Assembly (NCBI RefSeq): GCF_003688995.1
Contig: NZ_PENI01000026.1
Location: 85,102 to 149,101, forward strand
Direction: 5' to 3'
DNA: 64,000 nt
Origin: Streptomyces shenzhenensis
Lineage (GTDB): Bacteria; Actinomycetota; Actinomycetes; Streptomycetales; Streptomycetaceae
The notes under the pieces were generated by a model. It searched no databases. It was not told where the DNA came from and worked only from the letters and a program-made list of their open reading frames with translations. A program made the translations under genes and the position numbers. How positions within the stretch are numbered: position 1 is the first letter of the stretch; the number at the start of each line of letters is the position of its first letter. Shown here piece by piece: positions 17,021 to 25,245 of this stretch.

Positions 17021-17862
17021 GGCCGCACCGCCCTGCGCACCAGCGCCGCGGCCTCGTCCCGGTCCGGGCGGCCGTCGGCGACGACGGTGACGACGCGGCG
17101 TACGACGGTCCCGCCGGGCGGGACGGGCAGCCGCTCGGCGTGCGCCAGCGAGGAGCCCACCCCCGGGTACGCGGCGGTGCGCACGAACCACGGGTCGCGC
17201 CGGGTGTCCGCGGTGGCCCCGGCGAACACCAGGGTCCAGCCCGCGCCCGCCAGGGCCAGCCAGTCGGCGGGCCGGCCGTGCACCGCGGGCTCGCCCGCGC
17301 GGTCGGCGGTGAAGACCTCCGGCGCGCGGTCCTCCTTGCGGGCCCGCCAGAAGAAGCCGCCGTAGGCCGCGCCGGGGCGCCCGTTGGTGGCGGGGCTGCC
17401 GATCGACAGCGGGCCCGCGGTGACGTTGGTGAGGGAGAAGGTGAAGTCCAGCGCCCAGGCGGTGCCGGTGAGTTCGGTGGCGGCGACGGTGCGCCGCTCG
17501 CGCAGCAGTTCACCTCCGGCGGCCACCCAGCGCAGTTCCTCCACGAAGCCGTCGGGGTCGCGCAGTTGGAAGGCGAGGTGGCGCTGGGTGCCGTGGTTGT
17601 CGAGCTCGGTGGGGCCGCGGTCGCGGACGAAGGTGCGGCCGCCCCAGAAGTTGTGCCCCTCGACGTCGGGAACGGCGACACCGACGCCGAGGTGGTGGAG
17701 GTGGTCGGCGGGGCTCAGCTCGGTGACCGCCGTGCCGGCCAGGGTGGTGACGGGATGCAGGAAGGGACGCGGGGCGAGCCGGGCCGGGAGTTCGGGCCGG
17801 GTGAGATAGCGGCCGACCGGGCGGCCCGCGACGCGCAGCACCAGGGTGTCGTCGGCCGTCAT
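17017..17862 (-). CDS. DUF6807 (PmoA-like) family protein
   Basis: A 281-residue soluble protein starting MTADDTLVLRVAGRPVGRYL. Motifs SPADHLHHLGVGVAVPDVEGHNFWGGRTF and DNHGTQRHLAFQL belong to the PmoA/DUF6807 family, a beta-sandwich often found beside sugar oxidoreductases and glycosidases; the conserved His pair could bind metal or substrate. Biochemical function is not established to my knowledge. Its start overlaps the oxidoreductase stop (TGATG) and its stop overlaps the GH43 start, so the three genes are tightly coupled. Confidence 0.8.
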   Translation of the reverse strand: MTADDTLVLRVAGRPVGRYLTRPELPARLAPRPFLHPVTTLAGTAVTELSPADHLHHLGVGVAVPDVEGHNFWGGRTFVRDRGPTELDNHGTQRHLAFQLRDPDGFVEELRWVAAGGELLRERRTVAATELTGTAWALDFTFSLTNVTAGPLSIGSPATNGRPGAAYGGFFWRARKEDRAPEVFTADRAGEPAVHGRPADWLALAGAGWTLVFAGATADTRRDPWFVRTAAYPGVGSSLAHAERLPVPPGGTVVRRVVTVVADGRPDRDEAAALVRRAVRP

Positions 17863-19007
17863 CAGGTGCTCACCTCTTTCGGCGCGGCCCAGGGGGCGCC
17901 CAGCTCGGAGTAGAGGGCGAGGGTGTCGGCACAGGCCGCGACGAGCCCGTCGACGCCGCGCACCGCCCGGCGGTTCTCGGCGGGGAGGAACCGCCAGGTC
18001 CCGGCGGGCAGCGCGACCGGGTCGGGGGCCAGCCTGACCGCCTCGACGACCCGCATGAAGGCGCCCGTCGCGGCCGGCGGCACCAGTGGTTCCTCCCCGG
18101 TGGTGAGGTGCGCGAGCAGGTTCTCCAGCAGACCGGTGCGGCCGTACTCGGTCTCCTCGGGCCCGTGGTCCGCGCGTTGCAGCAGCACCCGGTCCTGCTT
18201 GTACCAGAAGGTGATCCGGCCGCGGTCGCCGTGCACCATGACATACGGCTCGCCGGGCCGCTCGGCGCACAGGGTCGCGGCCACGGTGACCGGGCCCCGG
18301 GGGGTGCGGACGCGGACGCAGGAGGTGTCGTCGGACTCGATGTCGTTGGCGCGCAGCAGTTCGGTCTCGATGCCGGTGACGTCGTCGGCGCGGGTGGTGC
18401 CGAGCACGGCCAGCGCGGTGGCGACGGCGTGCGCCAGCGGGTTGGTGAGCACGCCGTCGACCACGTCGACGCCGTTCAGCCGCCGCTTGCCGGCCCAGGG
18501 CACCCGCCGGAAGTACGCCTCGTCGCGCGCCCAGGCCCCGGCCGCGCCGACTCCGGCGACCTCCCCGACGGCGCCCTCGGCGATCAGCTTGCGGATCGCG
18601 GGCAGCGCGAGCGAGCCCAGCGACTGGAAGCCGATCTGGCAGGCCACCCCCGCCGCCGCGATCCCGTCGCAGAGCCGCCGGAACTCGGCGTAGGACGGCG
18701 CGGGCGGCTTCTCGAGGAGGAGGTGCACGCCCCGCTCGGCCGCGGCGAGGGCGAGGTCCGTGTGGGTGGGGATCGGGGTGCAGATGACGGCGATCCGGGC
18801 GCCGGTGGCGTCGAGCAGGGCGCCGAGGTCGGCCGACTGGAGCGGGGCGCCGAGCCCGTCGGGGATCTCGTGCGGGGCGAGCGGGGCCAGTTCGCAGATG
18901 CCCACCAGCCGCACCAGCCCGCGCCGCTGGAGCCCGTGGATGGTGTCCAGGTGCCGGCGGCCGTGCCCGCGGGCGCCCGCCAGGACCACCGGTACGACCG
19001 TGCTCAT
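17862..19007 (-). CDS. Gfo/Idh/MocA family oxidoreductase
   Basis: A 381-residue NAD(P)-dependent sugar oxidoreductase. The N-terminal Rossmann part begins VVPVVLAGARGHGRRHLDTI and contains the family signature LLLEKPPAPSYAEF (EKP, about 91-104). The C-terminal domain has the substrate region NGVDVVDGVLTNPLAHAVATAL. It might be the sugar 1-dehydrogenase starting an oxidative pathway or a glycoside-oxidising enzyme working with GH43 and DUF6807. ATG 19007 overlaps the stop of the upstream permease gene (ATGA). The substrate cannot be read from the sequence. Confidence 0.85.
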   Translation of the reverse strand: MSTVVPVVLAGARGHGRRHLDTIHGLQRRGLVRLVGICELAPLAPHEIPDGLGAPLQSADLGALLDATGARIAVICTPIPTHTDLALAAAERGVHLLLEKPPAPSYAEFRRLCDGIAAAGVACQIGFQSLGSLALPAIRKLIAEGAVGEVAGVGAAGAWARDEAYFRRVPWAGKRRLNGVDVVDGVLTNPLAHAVATALAVLGTTRADDVTGIETELLRANDIESDDTSCVRVRTPRGPVTVAATLCAERPGEPYVMVHGDRGRITFWYKQDRVLLQRADHGPEETEYGRTGLLENLLAHLTTGEEPLVPPAATGAFMRVVEAVRLAPDPVALPAGTWRFLPAENRRAVRGVDGLVAACADTLALYSELGAPWAAPKEVST

Positions 19008-19888
19008 CCCTTCACCGCCCCCGCGCTGAAGCCCGTGATCAGCCACTTCTGGATGAACGCGAACACGACGACGACGGGGACGGCGGCGACGATGCCGCCC
19101 GCGGCCAGCGCGCCGAGGTCGACGCTGTCCGCGCTCATCAGGGTGTTGAGGCCGACCGGGATGGTCTGCTTGCCCTGGTCGGACAGGAACATCAGGGCGA
19201 ACAGGAAGTGGTTCCAGGCGTGCACGAAGGCGAAGGAGCCGACGGCGATCAGCCCGGGGCGCAGCAGCGGCAGGACGACGATCCGGAAGGCGGTCAGCCG
19301 GCCGCAGCCGTCGACCCAGGCGGCCTCCTCCAGGGAGTACGGCACGTTCCGGATGAAGCCGCTGATCAGGATCATCGACAGGGGCAGCTGGAAGACGGTC
19401 TCGGCGATGATGACGCTGCCGAGCGAGTTGATCATCTTCAGCTCGGCGAAGATCTGGAAGAGCGGGACCAGCAGCAGCGCGCCCGGCACGAACTGCGAGC
19501 ACAGCAGGGCCAGCATGAAGCCGCGCTTGAGGCGGAAGTCGAACCGGGCGAGGGCGTAGCCGCCGGCCAGCGCGACGACGGTGGTCAGCAGCAGGGTGGC
19601 GATGCCGACGTACACGCTGTTGGCGAAGTAGGTGCCGAAGCTGCGTTCGGTCCACACCTTCTGGAAGTGGTCGAAGGTCATCGGCCAGGGCACCAGCGAG
19701 GTGGAGCCGGCCGGGCGCAGCGCGAAGAGCAGGATCCAGTAGAAGGGGATCAGGGTGAACAGGAGGTAGACGGACAGGGGGAGGTAGATCTGCCAGCGCG
19801 GGACCTCGTCCCAGGCGCGGCGCCTGTGGTGCGGCCGGGCGGGCTCTGCGGCCACCCGTTCGGGTGCGGGAGCGATCTCGGTGATCAC
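19004..19888 (-). CDS. Carbohydrate ABC transporter permease (MalG-type)
   Basis: A 294-residue inner-membrane subunit with about six transmembrane helices, the first being IYLPLSVYLLFTLIPFYWILLF (about 34-55). The EAA-loop typical of binding-protein-dependent permeases is SLEEAAWVDGCGRLTAFRIVVLPLLRPGL near residues 196-224; this contacts the ATPase. It starts at GTG 19888 overlapping the partner permease stop (GTGA). No ATPase gene lies in the operon; in Streptomyces the shared MsiK ATPase usually serves such importers. Confidence 0.93.
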   Translation of the reverse strand: MITEIAPAPERVAAEPARPHHRRRAWDEVPRWQIYLPLSVYLLFTLIPFYWILLFALRPAGSTSLVPWPMTFDHFQKVWTERSFGTYFANSVYVGIATLLLTTVVALAGGYALARFDFRLKRGFMLALLCSQFVPGALLLVPLFQIFAELKMINSLGSVIIAETVFQLPLSMILISGFIRNVPYSLEEAAWVDGCGRLTAFRIVVLPLLRPGLIAVGSFAFVHAWNHFLFALMFLSDQGKQTIPVGLNTLMSADSVDLGALAAGGIVAAVPVVVVFAFIQKWLITGFSAGAVKG

Positions 19889-20820
19889 TTGGTCTCACCT
19901 CCGAACTTGCTCAGTCGCAGATAGACGATCGAGCAGAAGAGCAGGATCGCGAACGCCACCGTGGTGAGGGCGGACGCGTAGCCGAAGTTGTGGGCGTCGA
20001 CGCTGGTGTTGGCGATGTACAGGGGCAGGGTGGTGGTCTCGCCGGCCGGGCCGCCGCCGGTGAGGGTGTAGAGCAGGTCGACGTTGTTGAACTCCCACAC
20101 CATGCGCAGCAGCGTGGACAGCACGATCGCGTCCTTCAGGTGCGGCAGCGTGATGTGCCAGAACTGTTTGAGCCGGCTCGCGCCGTCGACCTCGGCGGCC
20201 TCGTACAGGTCCTTCGAGACGGACTGGAGGTCGGCGAGGATGAGGATCGCGAAGAAGGGGACGCCGCGCCACAGGTCGGCGACCACCGCGGCCGGGAAGA
20301 CGGTCGACGTGTCCGAGAGCCAGCTGGTGCCGTACGAGCCGATGCCCAGGTCGGCGAGGTAACGGGTGATGCCCGTCTGGGAGTTGTAGAGCAGTACCCA
20401 GATCGCGGAGGTCAGCACGCCGGAGACGGCCCACGGGGAGAAGACGAGGGCGCGGCCGAGCCCGCGGCCCACGAACGTCTGGTTGACGATGAGGGCGAGC
20501 GCGAGGCCGAAGAGCAGTTGGAGCCCGACCTCCACGACGACCCACTTGGCGCTGAAGGTCAGCGTCTGCCAGAACTGCGGGTCCTCGGTGAAGGCGTGGA
20601 CGAAGTTGTCGAAGCCCGCGTAGCCGTTCCGCCACGGTTTGGTGGGGTTGTAGTTCTGCAGGCTGTAGTAGAAGACGCTGATCACCGGGTAGGCGATGAA
20701 GCCCAGCATGAGCAGGGCCGCGGGGGCGATCAGCAGGTACGGCAGCCTGCGCGGTGTCGCGGAGGCACGGCGCCGCCGGGGTGGCGCGGGCGGTTTCGCC
20801 ACGGCTGCGGCTTGGGCCAT
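19885..20820 (-). CDS. Carbohydrate ABC transporter permease (MalF-type)
   Basis: A 311-residue integral membrane protein of the MalF/UgpA group with a positively charged N terminus (PAPPRRRRASATPRRL) and about six helices, starting LPYLLIAPAALLMLGFIAYPVISVF. The EAA loop DLYEAAEVDGASRLKQFWHITLPHL lies at about 220-244. It follows the dehydratase gene by 108 bp, a gap that includes a TTCTCC-rich stretch and could hold an internal promoter, and is GTGA-coupled to the MalG-type partner. Confidence 0.93.
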   Translation of the reverse strand: MAQAAAVAKPPAPPRRRRASATPRRLPYLLIAPAALLMLGFIAYPVISVFYYSLQNYNPTKPWRNGYAGFDNFVHAFTEDPQFWQTLTFSAKWVVVEVGLQLLFGLALALIVNQTFVGRGLGRALVFSPWAVSGVLTSAIWVLLYNSQTGITRYLADLGIGSYGTSWLSDTSTVFPAAVVADLWRGVPFFAILILADLQSVSKDLYEAAEVDGASRLKQFWHITLPHLKDAIVLSTLLRMVWEFNNVDLLYTLTGGGPAGETTTLPLYIANTSVDAHNFGYASALTTVAFAILLFCSIVYLRLSKFGGETK

Positions 20821-20928
20821 GACTGTTCTCCGATCTGATACGGCTCGTATATGCGTTCGGGTGAAGCGCTTTCTCTCCGGGTGTTCGGCGGTCCGGCCGC
20901 GGGCGAGCGCGGCACAGCGGAGGCGGGC

Positions 20929-22665
20929 CTAGCCCGCGTAGGGGTCCTGTACGCGGCCCGGTCGGGCCAGGAACTCGAAGTCGCAGCCGGTGTCGGCCTG
21001 GGTGATCTGCTCGTTGTAGAGCGCGCCGTAGCCGCGCTCGTAGCGGACGGGGGGCGGTGTCCACCGCGCCCTGCGCCGCTCCAGCTCCTCGTCGGACACA
21101 TGGAGCCGGAGGGTGCGGGCCGCGACGTCCAGGGTGATGGTGTCCCCGGTGCGCACCAGCGCCAGCGGCCCGCCGACATGCGACTCGGGGGCCACGTGCA
21201 GCACGCACGTGCCGTAACTCGTGCCGCTCATCCGGGCGTCGGAGATCCGCACCATGTCCCGCACGCCCTGCTTGAGCAGATGGTCGGGCAGCGGCAGCAT
21301 CCCGTACTCGGGCATGCCCGGGCCGCCCTTGGGTCCGGCGCCCCGCAGCACCAGCACGCTGTCCGCGGTGATGCCCAGTTCGGGGTCGTTGATGGTGCGC
21401 TGCATGGTGCGGTAGTCGTCGAAGACGACGGCGGGTCCGGTGTGCTCGAGCAGCCGCGGCTCGGCGGCGATGTGCTTGATGACGGCGCCGTCCGGGCAGA
21501 GGTTGCCGCGCAGCACGGCCACCCCGCCCTCGTCGGCGACCGGGTTGTCGCGCGGCCGGATCACGTCGTCGTCGTGCACCCGGGCGCCGGCGAGCTGCTC
21601 GCGCAGGGTGTCGTGCGCGACCGTCGGCCGGTCCAGGTGCAGCAGGTCCGGGATGCGGGAGAGGAAGCCCGGCAGGCCCCCCGCGAAGTGGAAGTCCTCC
21701 ATGAGGTACGTCCGTCCGCCGGGCCGGACGTTCGCCAGCACCGGGACCGTACGGGCGATGCGGTCGAAGTCGTCGAGGGTGAGCCGCACGCCCGCCCGGC
21801 CCGCCATGGCGATCAGATGGATCACGGCGTTGGTGGAGCCGCCGAGGCCGAGCACGGTCGTGACCGCGTCCTCGAACGCCGCACGGGTGAGGATGTCGGA
21901 CAACCGGCGGTCCCGGTGGACCAGTTCGACGATGCGCAGCCCGGACGCCGCGGCCATCCGGTCGTGCCCGGAGTCCACGGCCGGGATGCTGGACGCGCCC
22001 GGCAAGGTCACCCCGAGCGCCTCGGCTGCCGCGGTCAGCGTGGACGCCGTGCCCATGGTCATGCAGTGGCCGGGCGAGCGGGCGAGACCGCTCTCCAGCT
22101 CGGACATCTCGCAGTCGCCGATCAGTCCGGCCCGCTTGTCGTCCCAGTACTTCCACATGTCGGTGCCGGAGCCCAGCACCTCGCCCCGCCAGTGACCGGG
22201 CAGCATCGGCCCGGCGGGCACGAAGACCGTCGGCAGGTCGACACTCGCGGCGCCCATGAGCAGCGCAGGCGTGGACTTGTCGCAGCCGCCCAGCAGGACC
22301 GCGCCGTCGACCGGGTAGGAGCGCAGCAGCTCCTCGGTCTCCATGGCCAGCAGGTTGCGGTACAGCATCGGGGTCGGCTTCTGGAAGGTCTCGCTCAGGG
22401 TGGCGACCGGGAACTCCAGCGGGAAGCCGCCCGCCTGCCACACCCCGCGCTTGACGGCCTGCGCGCGGTCGCGCAGATGGACATGGCAGGGGTTGATGTC
22501 GGACCAGGTGTTGAGGATCGCGATGACCGGCTTGCCGAGGTGCTCCTCGGGCAGGTAGCCGAGCTGGCGGGTGCGGGCGCGGTGGCTGAAGGAGCGCAGT
22601 CCTTCGGTGCCGTACCACTGGTGGCTGCGCAGCTCCTCCGGAGCCTTTCTCGGGATGCCGGTCAT
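20929..22665 (-). CDS. IlvD/Edd-family sugar-acid dehydratase (L-arabonate dehydratase-like)
   Basis: Predicted to dehydrate a sugar acid such as L-arabonate to 2-keto-3-deoxy-pentonate. The 578-residue protein carries the Fe-S cysteines C60 (INPC), C128 (LGGCDKST) and C201 (SPGHCMTMG). These positions match within one residue those I recall for the Rhizobium L-arabinonate dehydratase (59/127/200). The C-terminal half has KGGPGMPEYGMLP and ISDARMSGTSYGTCVLHVAPE. The MTGIPRKAPEELRSHQWYG start at 22665 overlaps the DapA-like gene stop (ATGA). Dihydroxy-acid dehydratase is unlikely: the N terminus and context fit the sugar-acid branch. D-xylonate or galactonate remain possible substrates. Confidence 0.85.
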   Translation of the reverse strand: MTGIPRKAPEELRSHQWYGTEGLRSFSHRARTRQLGYLPEEHLGKPVIAILNTWSDINPCHVHLRDRAQAVKRGVWQAGGFPLEFPVATLSETFQKPTPMLYRNLLAMETEELLRSYPVDGAVLLGGCDKSTPALLMGAASVDLPTVFVPAGPMLPGHWRGEVLGSGTDMWKYWDDKRAGLIGDCEMSELESGLARSPGHCMTMGTASTLTAAAEALGVTLPGASSIPAVDSGHDRMAAASGLRIVELVHRDRRLSDILTRAAFEDAVTTVLGLGGSTNAVIHLIAMAGRAGVRLTLDDFDRIARTVPVLANVRPGGRTYLMEDFHFAGGLPGFLSRIPDLLHLDRPTVAHDTLREQLAGARVHDDDVIRPRDNPVADEGGVAVLRGNLCPDGAVIKHIAAEPRLLEHTGPAVVFDDYRTMQRTINDPELGITADSVLVLRGAGPKGGPGMPEYGMLPLPDHLLKQGVRDMVRISDARMSGTSYGTCVLHVAPESHVGGPLALVRTGDTITLDVAARTLRLHVSDEELERRRARWTPPPVRYERGYGALYNEQITQADTGCDFEFLARPGRVQDPYAG

Positions 22666-23570
22666 ATCGACCATCCGGCGGCGATCTCGGCGACCTCGGC
22701 CCGCTCGCCCTCGGGCAGCGGCCTGCTCGGCGGGCGGACCTCGCGGCGGCACAGGCCGAGCGAGGCGAGGGCCTCCTTGACGACGGTGACGTTGTTGGCG
22801 GAGCCGTTCGCCGCGCGCAGCTCCTCGAACCGGCGGATCTGCTCCCACACCTTCATCGCGGTCGGGTAGTCCCCCGCGCGCAGCGCCTCGATCATGTGCC
22901 GCGACACGGCCGGGGCGACGTTCACCAGGCCGGAGGTGAAGCCGGTGGCGCCCGCGGAGAAGTAGGACGGTGCGTAGGGCTCGGCGAGTCCGGCCACCCA
23001 CACGAAGCGGTCGAGGCCCGCGTCCCGGGCGAAGGCGGCGAAGCGGGCGGCGTCCGGGACGGCGTACTTGACGCCGATCACGTTCGGGCAGGCGTCGGCG
23101 AGTTCGGCGAGGCGGGCGCCGGTCAGCTGGGCGTTGCGGATGTAGGGGACGACGCCCAGTTCGGGGACGGCCTCGGCGATGGCGCGGTGGTAGTCGATCC
23201 AGCCGCGCTGCGAGACATAGGGGTGGACGGGCTGGTGGACCATCACCATCGAGGCGCCGAGCACACGGGCCTCGCGGGCGGAGGCGACGGCAGAGGGCAC
23301 GTCGTGGCCGACGCCGACCAGGATCTCGGCCCGGTCGCCGACCTCGTCGACGGTCAACTGGGTGACCAGCCGGCGCTCTTCGGGGGTGAGGGCGTAGAAC
23401 TCGCCGGTGTTGCCGTTGGGGGTCAGAGTGACGACGCCGCCGTCGAGCAGCCGCCGCAGCAGGGCCCGGTGGGTGTCCTGCTCGACGGTGCCGTCCTCGG
23501 CGAACGGGGTCACCGGGATGGCCACCACGTCGGCCAGGGCGGTCCGCTGGGCCTCGAACCTCGCGCTCAT
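22662..23570 (-). CDS. DapA-superfamily dehydratase/aldolase (probable 2-keto-3-deoxy-pentonate dehydratase)
   Basis: A 302-residue TIM-barrel enzyme of the dihydrodipicolinate synthase/N-acetylneuraminate lyase family. Schiff-base lysine K168 lies in NVIGVKYAVPD, and the catalytic tyrosine is Y143 in VVPYIRN. The glycine-rich keto-acid motif is modified to TPNGNTGEFYAL (about 50-61), not GTTGE-S as in DapA, so it acts on another keto acid. Coupled by ATGA overlaps to the regulator before it and the IlvD-type dehydratase after it, it probably dehydrates L-2-keto-3-deoxyarabonate to alpha-ketoglutarate semialdehyde; aldol cleavage to pyruvate and glycolaldehyde is the alternative. Confidence 0.82.
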   Translation of the reverse strand: MSARFEAQRTALADVVAIPVTPFAEDGTVEQDTHRALLRRLLDGGVVTLTPNGNTGEFYALTPEERRLVTQLTVDEVGDRAEILVGVGHDVPSAVASAREARVLGASMVMVHQPVHPYVSQRGWIDYHRAIAEAVPELGVVPYIRNAQLTGARLAELADACPNVIGVKYAVPDAARFAAFARDAGLDRFVWVAGLAEPYAPSYFSAGATGFTSGLVNVAPAVSRHMIEALRAGDYPTAMKVWEQIRRFEELRAANGSANNVTVVKEALASLGLCRREVRPPSRPLPEGERAEVAEIAAGWSI

Positions 23571-24274
23571 TCCTGCCCTTCCTCCTGCCGTGCCTGCTGG
23601 TGCCGTGCCTGCTGGTGCTGTTGCGCCGGCTGTTCCTGCTCCGCCCCGGGGAACGCGCGCCGCACGAACGACGCGATGTGGGCGCGCAGGGCGTCCGCCG
23701 CGGCGTCCGCGTCGCCGGTCAGGGCGAGCCGCAGGATCTCCCGGTGCTCGCCCGCCTCCCGCTCCCAGGAGGGGTCGGCGGCCCAGGCGACCGCGGAGAC
23801 CAGGGCGGCCTGGTCACGGACCTCGTCGAGCATCCGGCCGAGCAGCGGGTTGCCGCACGGCAGATACAGGGCGCGGTGGAACTCCCGGTTGGCCAGGGAG
23901 CGTTCGGCGGTGTCGGTGGCGCGGTCGGCCCGGGTGAGCGCGTCCCGCGCCTCGTCCAGGGAGGCGCCGCGACGCACCGCCCGGCGCAGCGCCTCGGGTT
24001 CGAGGAGCAGCCGTACGTCGTAGACCTCGCGCGCCATGTCCGCGTCCACCATGCGCACCGTGACGCCCTTGTACTGGCTCATCACGACCAGTCCGGTCCC
24101 GGCCAGGGTCTTGAGCGCCTCGCGCACCGGGGTCTTGGACACCCCGAACTGCGCGGCCAACTCGGTCTCGACCAGGGCCTGACCGGGTGTCAACTGCCCG
24201 GTGAGGATGCGGTGTTTGATCGCGTCCAGCACGAACTGCGTACGGGACGGGATCGGCATGGGCACAGAGGTCAT
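23567..24274 (-). CDS. GntR family (FadR subfamily) transcriptional regulator
   Basis: A 235-residue regulator starting MTSVPMPIPSRTQF at ATG 24274 with GAGAGG upstream; an ATG at 24322 in frame would overlap the presumed operator. The N-terminal winged helix (VLDAIKHRILTGQLTPGQALVETELAAQFGVSKTPVREALKTLAGTGLV) is followed by an all-helical FCD ligand domain with metal-site residues in REVYDVRLLLEPEAL and NREFHRAL. The C-terminal tail is unusually Gln-rich (QEQPAQQHQQARHQQARQE), coded by a short direct repeat near 23581-23620. It is the first gene of the catabolic operon and probably autoregulates it in response to a sugar acid. Confidence 0.9.
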   Translation of the reverse strand: MTSVPMPIPSRTQFVLDAIKHRILTGQLTPGQALVETELAAQFGVSKTPVREALKTLAGTGLVVMSQYKGVTVRMVDADMAREVYDVRLLLEPEALRRAVRRGASLDEARDALTRADRATDTAERSLANREFHRALYLPCGNPLLGRMLDEVRDQAALVSAVAWAADPSWEREAGEHREILRLALTGDADAAADALRAHIASFVRRAFPGAEQEQPAQQHQQARHQQARQEEGQE

Positions 24275-24317
24275 GCGCGCCTCTCGGATCTCGCGTATGT
24301 CATCTCGCATATCGCGT

Positions 24318-24341
24318 CTCATATATGACGTACGAAGTACG
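24318..24341 (-). promoter_or_regulatory. Candidate GntR operator/promoter region
   Basis: Just upstream of the regulator gene lies TCATATATGA (24318-24327 region) followed by the perfect inverted repeat CGTACGAAGTACG (24329-24341). FadR-type regulators bind short palindromes of this kind. AT-rich words are rare in this DNA. Inferred from position and symmetry. Confidence 0.4.
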
Positions 24342-24730
24342 ACGCGATGAAGGTAAGAGGGGCCGCATGTTTCGTCAATGCTTCACACAGAAGAAGCCCA
24401 CCACCGAAGACTTTCCGAAACTTTCGACGACTGGAGGGCCACCCACCGGAGGGGTTGAGAGGCCATGCCTCCGGGCCGCGAAGCCGTCCCCGTGCCGCGG
24501 CGCTCCGGCGGCCGATCGGCCGGCTCTCGCGCCCCGCGCCCCAGCCCGCGGTGTGCGGCATGGCCGGGTGTCTGCCATTTCCGCCGCACTCGACCAGGCC
24601 CGCCGGGCGGCCGATTCCGACGACGCCGAACGGGCGGTCCGCCGGCTGCGGGCGGCCAAGGGCGCCGTCGCCCTGGGCGGACGTCTTCGTGACCGGCGTC
24701 GAACGGCCGGCCCGGGAGCCGGCCGAGGCC

Positions 24731-24858
24731 ACGGCACTGGTGCCCTCGGCGCTCACCGGAGCGGAGACGGAACCGGCCCGGGCCCGCGCCGGACTGCCAC
24801 GAACACCGGCCGCCGAACCCGGACCGGCGGGACGGCCTGACACCGCCGCGACACCGGG
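24731..24858 (+). repeat. Direct repeat copy 1
   Basis: Copy 1 runs from CACGGCACTGGTGCCCTCGG to CCGCGACACCGGGCG and is nearly identical to 25002-25129, with a handful of substitutions. It is followed, after about 100 bp, by CTGGCTGCCGGGTGTGCTGG, which also follows copy 2. The wider unit is therefore duplicated, with about 70 bp extra in copy 1. Confidence 0.8.
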
Positions 24859-25001
24859 CGGCCGACCGGAGACACCGACCCGGGCACTCACCCCTCGCAT
24901 GACCGTCCCACCCCGGCGGTCCCCCCGAAGGCGACAGGCGCCGCGCGGGGTGCCGACCCGGTGAGCACTGGCTGCCGGGTGTGCTGGTCGCCGCCCAGTG
25001 T

Positions 25002-25129
25002 CGCGGCACTGGTGCCGTCGGCGCTCACCAGGGCGGAGACGGAACCGGCCCGGGCCCGCACCGGACTGCCACGAACACCGGCCGCCGAACCCGGACCGGC
25101 GGGACGGCCTGACACCGCCGCGACACCGG
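25002..25129 (+). repeat. Direct repeat copy 2
   Basis: Second copy of the block at 24731-24858, about 271 bp away. After it comes another copy of CTGGCTGCCGGGTGTGCTGG. The plus-strand reading from here (ERWLPGVLVAALAAVRAET) looks protein-like and may be the least decayed part of an ancestral gene. Confidence 0.8.
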
Positions 25130-25245
25130 GCGCCGGCCGGAGGCACCGGCCCGGCGAGCGCTGGCTGCCGGGTGTGCTGGTCGCCGCGCTCGCCGCCGTA
25201 CGGGCCGAGACGCCCGGCCCGCTGCCGCTGACGGCTGCCGCTGGC

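Larger units (their letters stand above)
24342..25245. other. Long non-coding gap with a tandem duplication
   Basis: About 900 bp without a convincing gene. Several open frames cross it, but codon bias differs from real neighbours and none has a start with a binding site. A coding-looking fragment SAISAALDQARRAADSDD followed by AERAVRRLRAAKGAVALGG reads on the plus strand near 24568-24680 but ends in a frameshift; I cannot name its family. The rest is dominated by two copies of a block of about 128 bp (separate entries). Confidence 0.55.

Noticed and set aside
13886..17365. 1159-codon plus-strand frame opposite the binding protein and GH43 genes
   Set aside because: Antisense shadow typical of high-GC DNA; no motif, and the minus strand holds clear proteins.
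20929..22665. Dihydroxy-acid dehydratase (IlvD) for branched-chain amino acids
   Set aside because: N-terminal features, operon partners and cysteine positions fit the sugar-acid dehydratase branch better.
22662..23570. A true DapA for lysine synthesis
   Set aside because: The GTTGES motif is replaced by TPNGNTGEFY and the gene sits in a sugar-acid operon.
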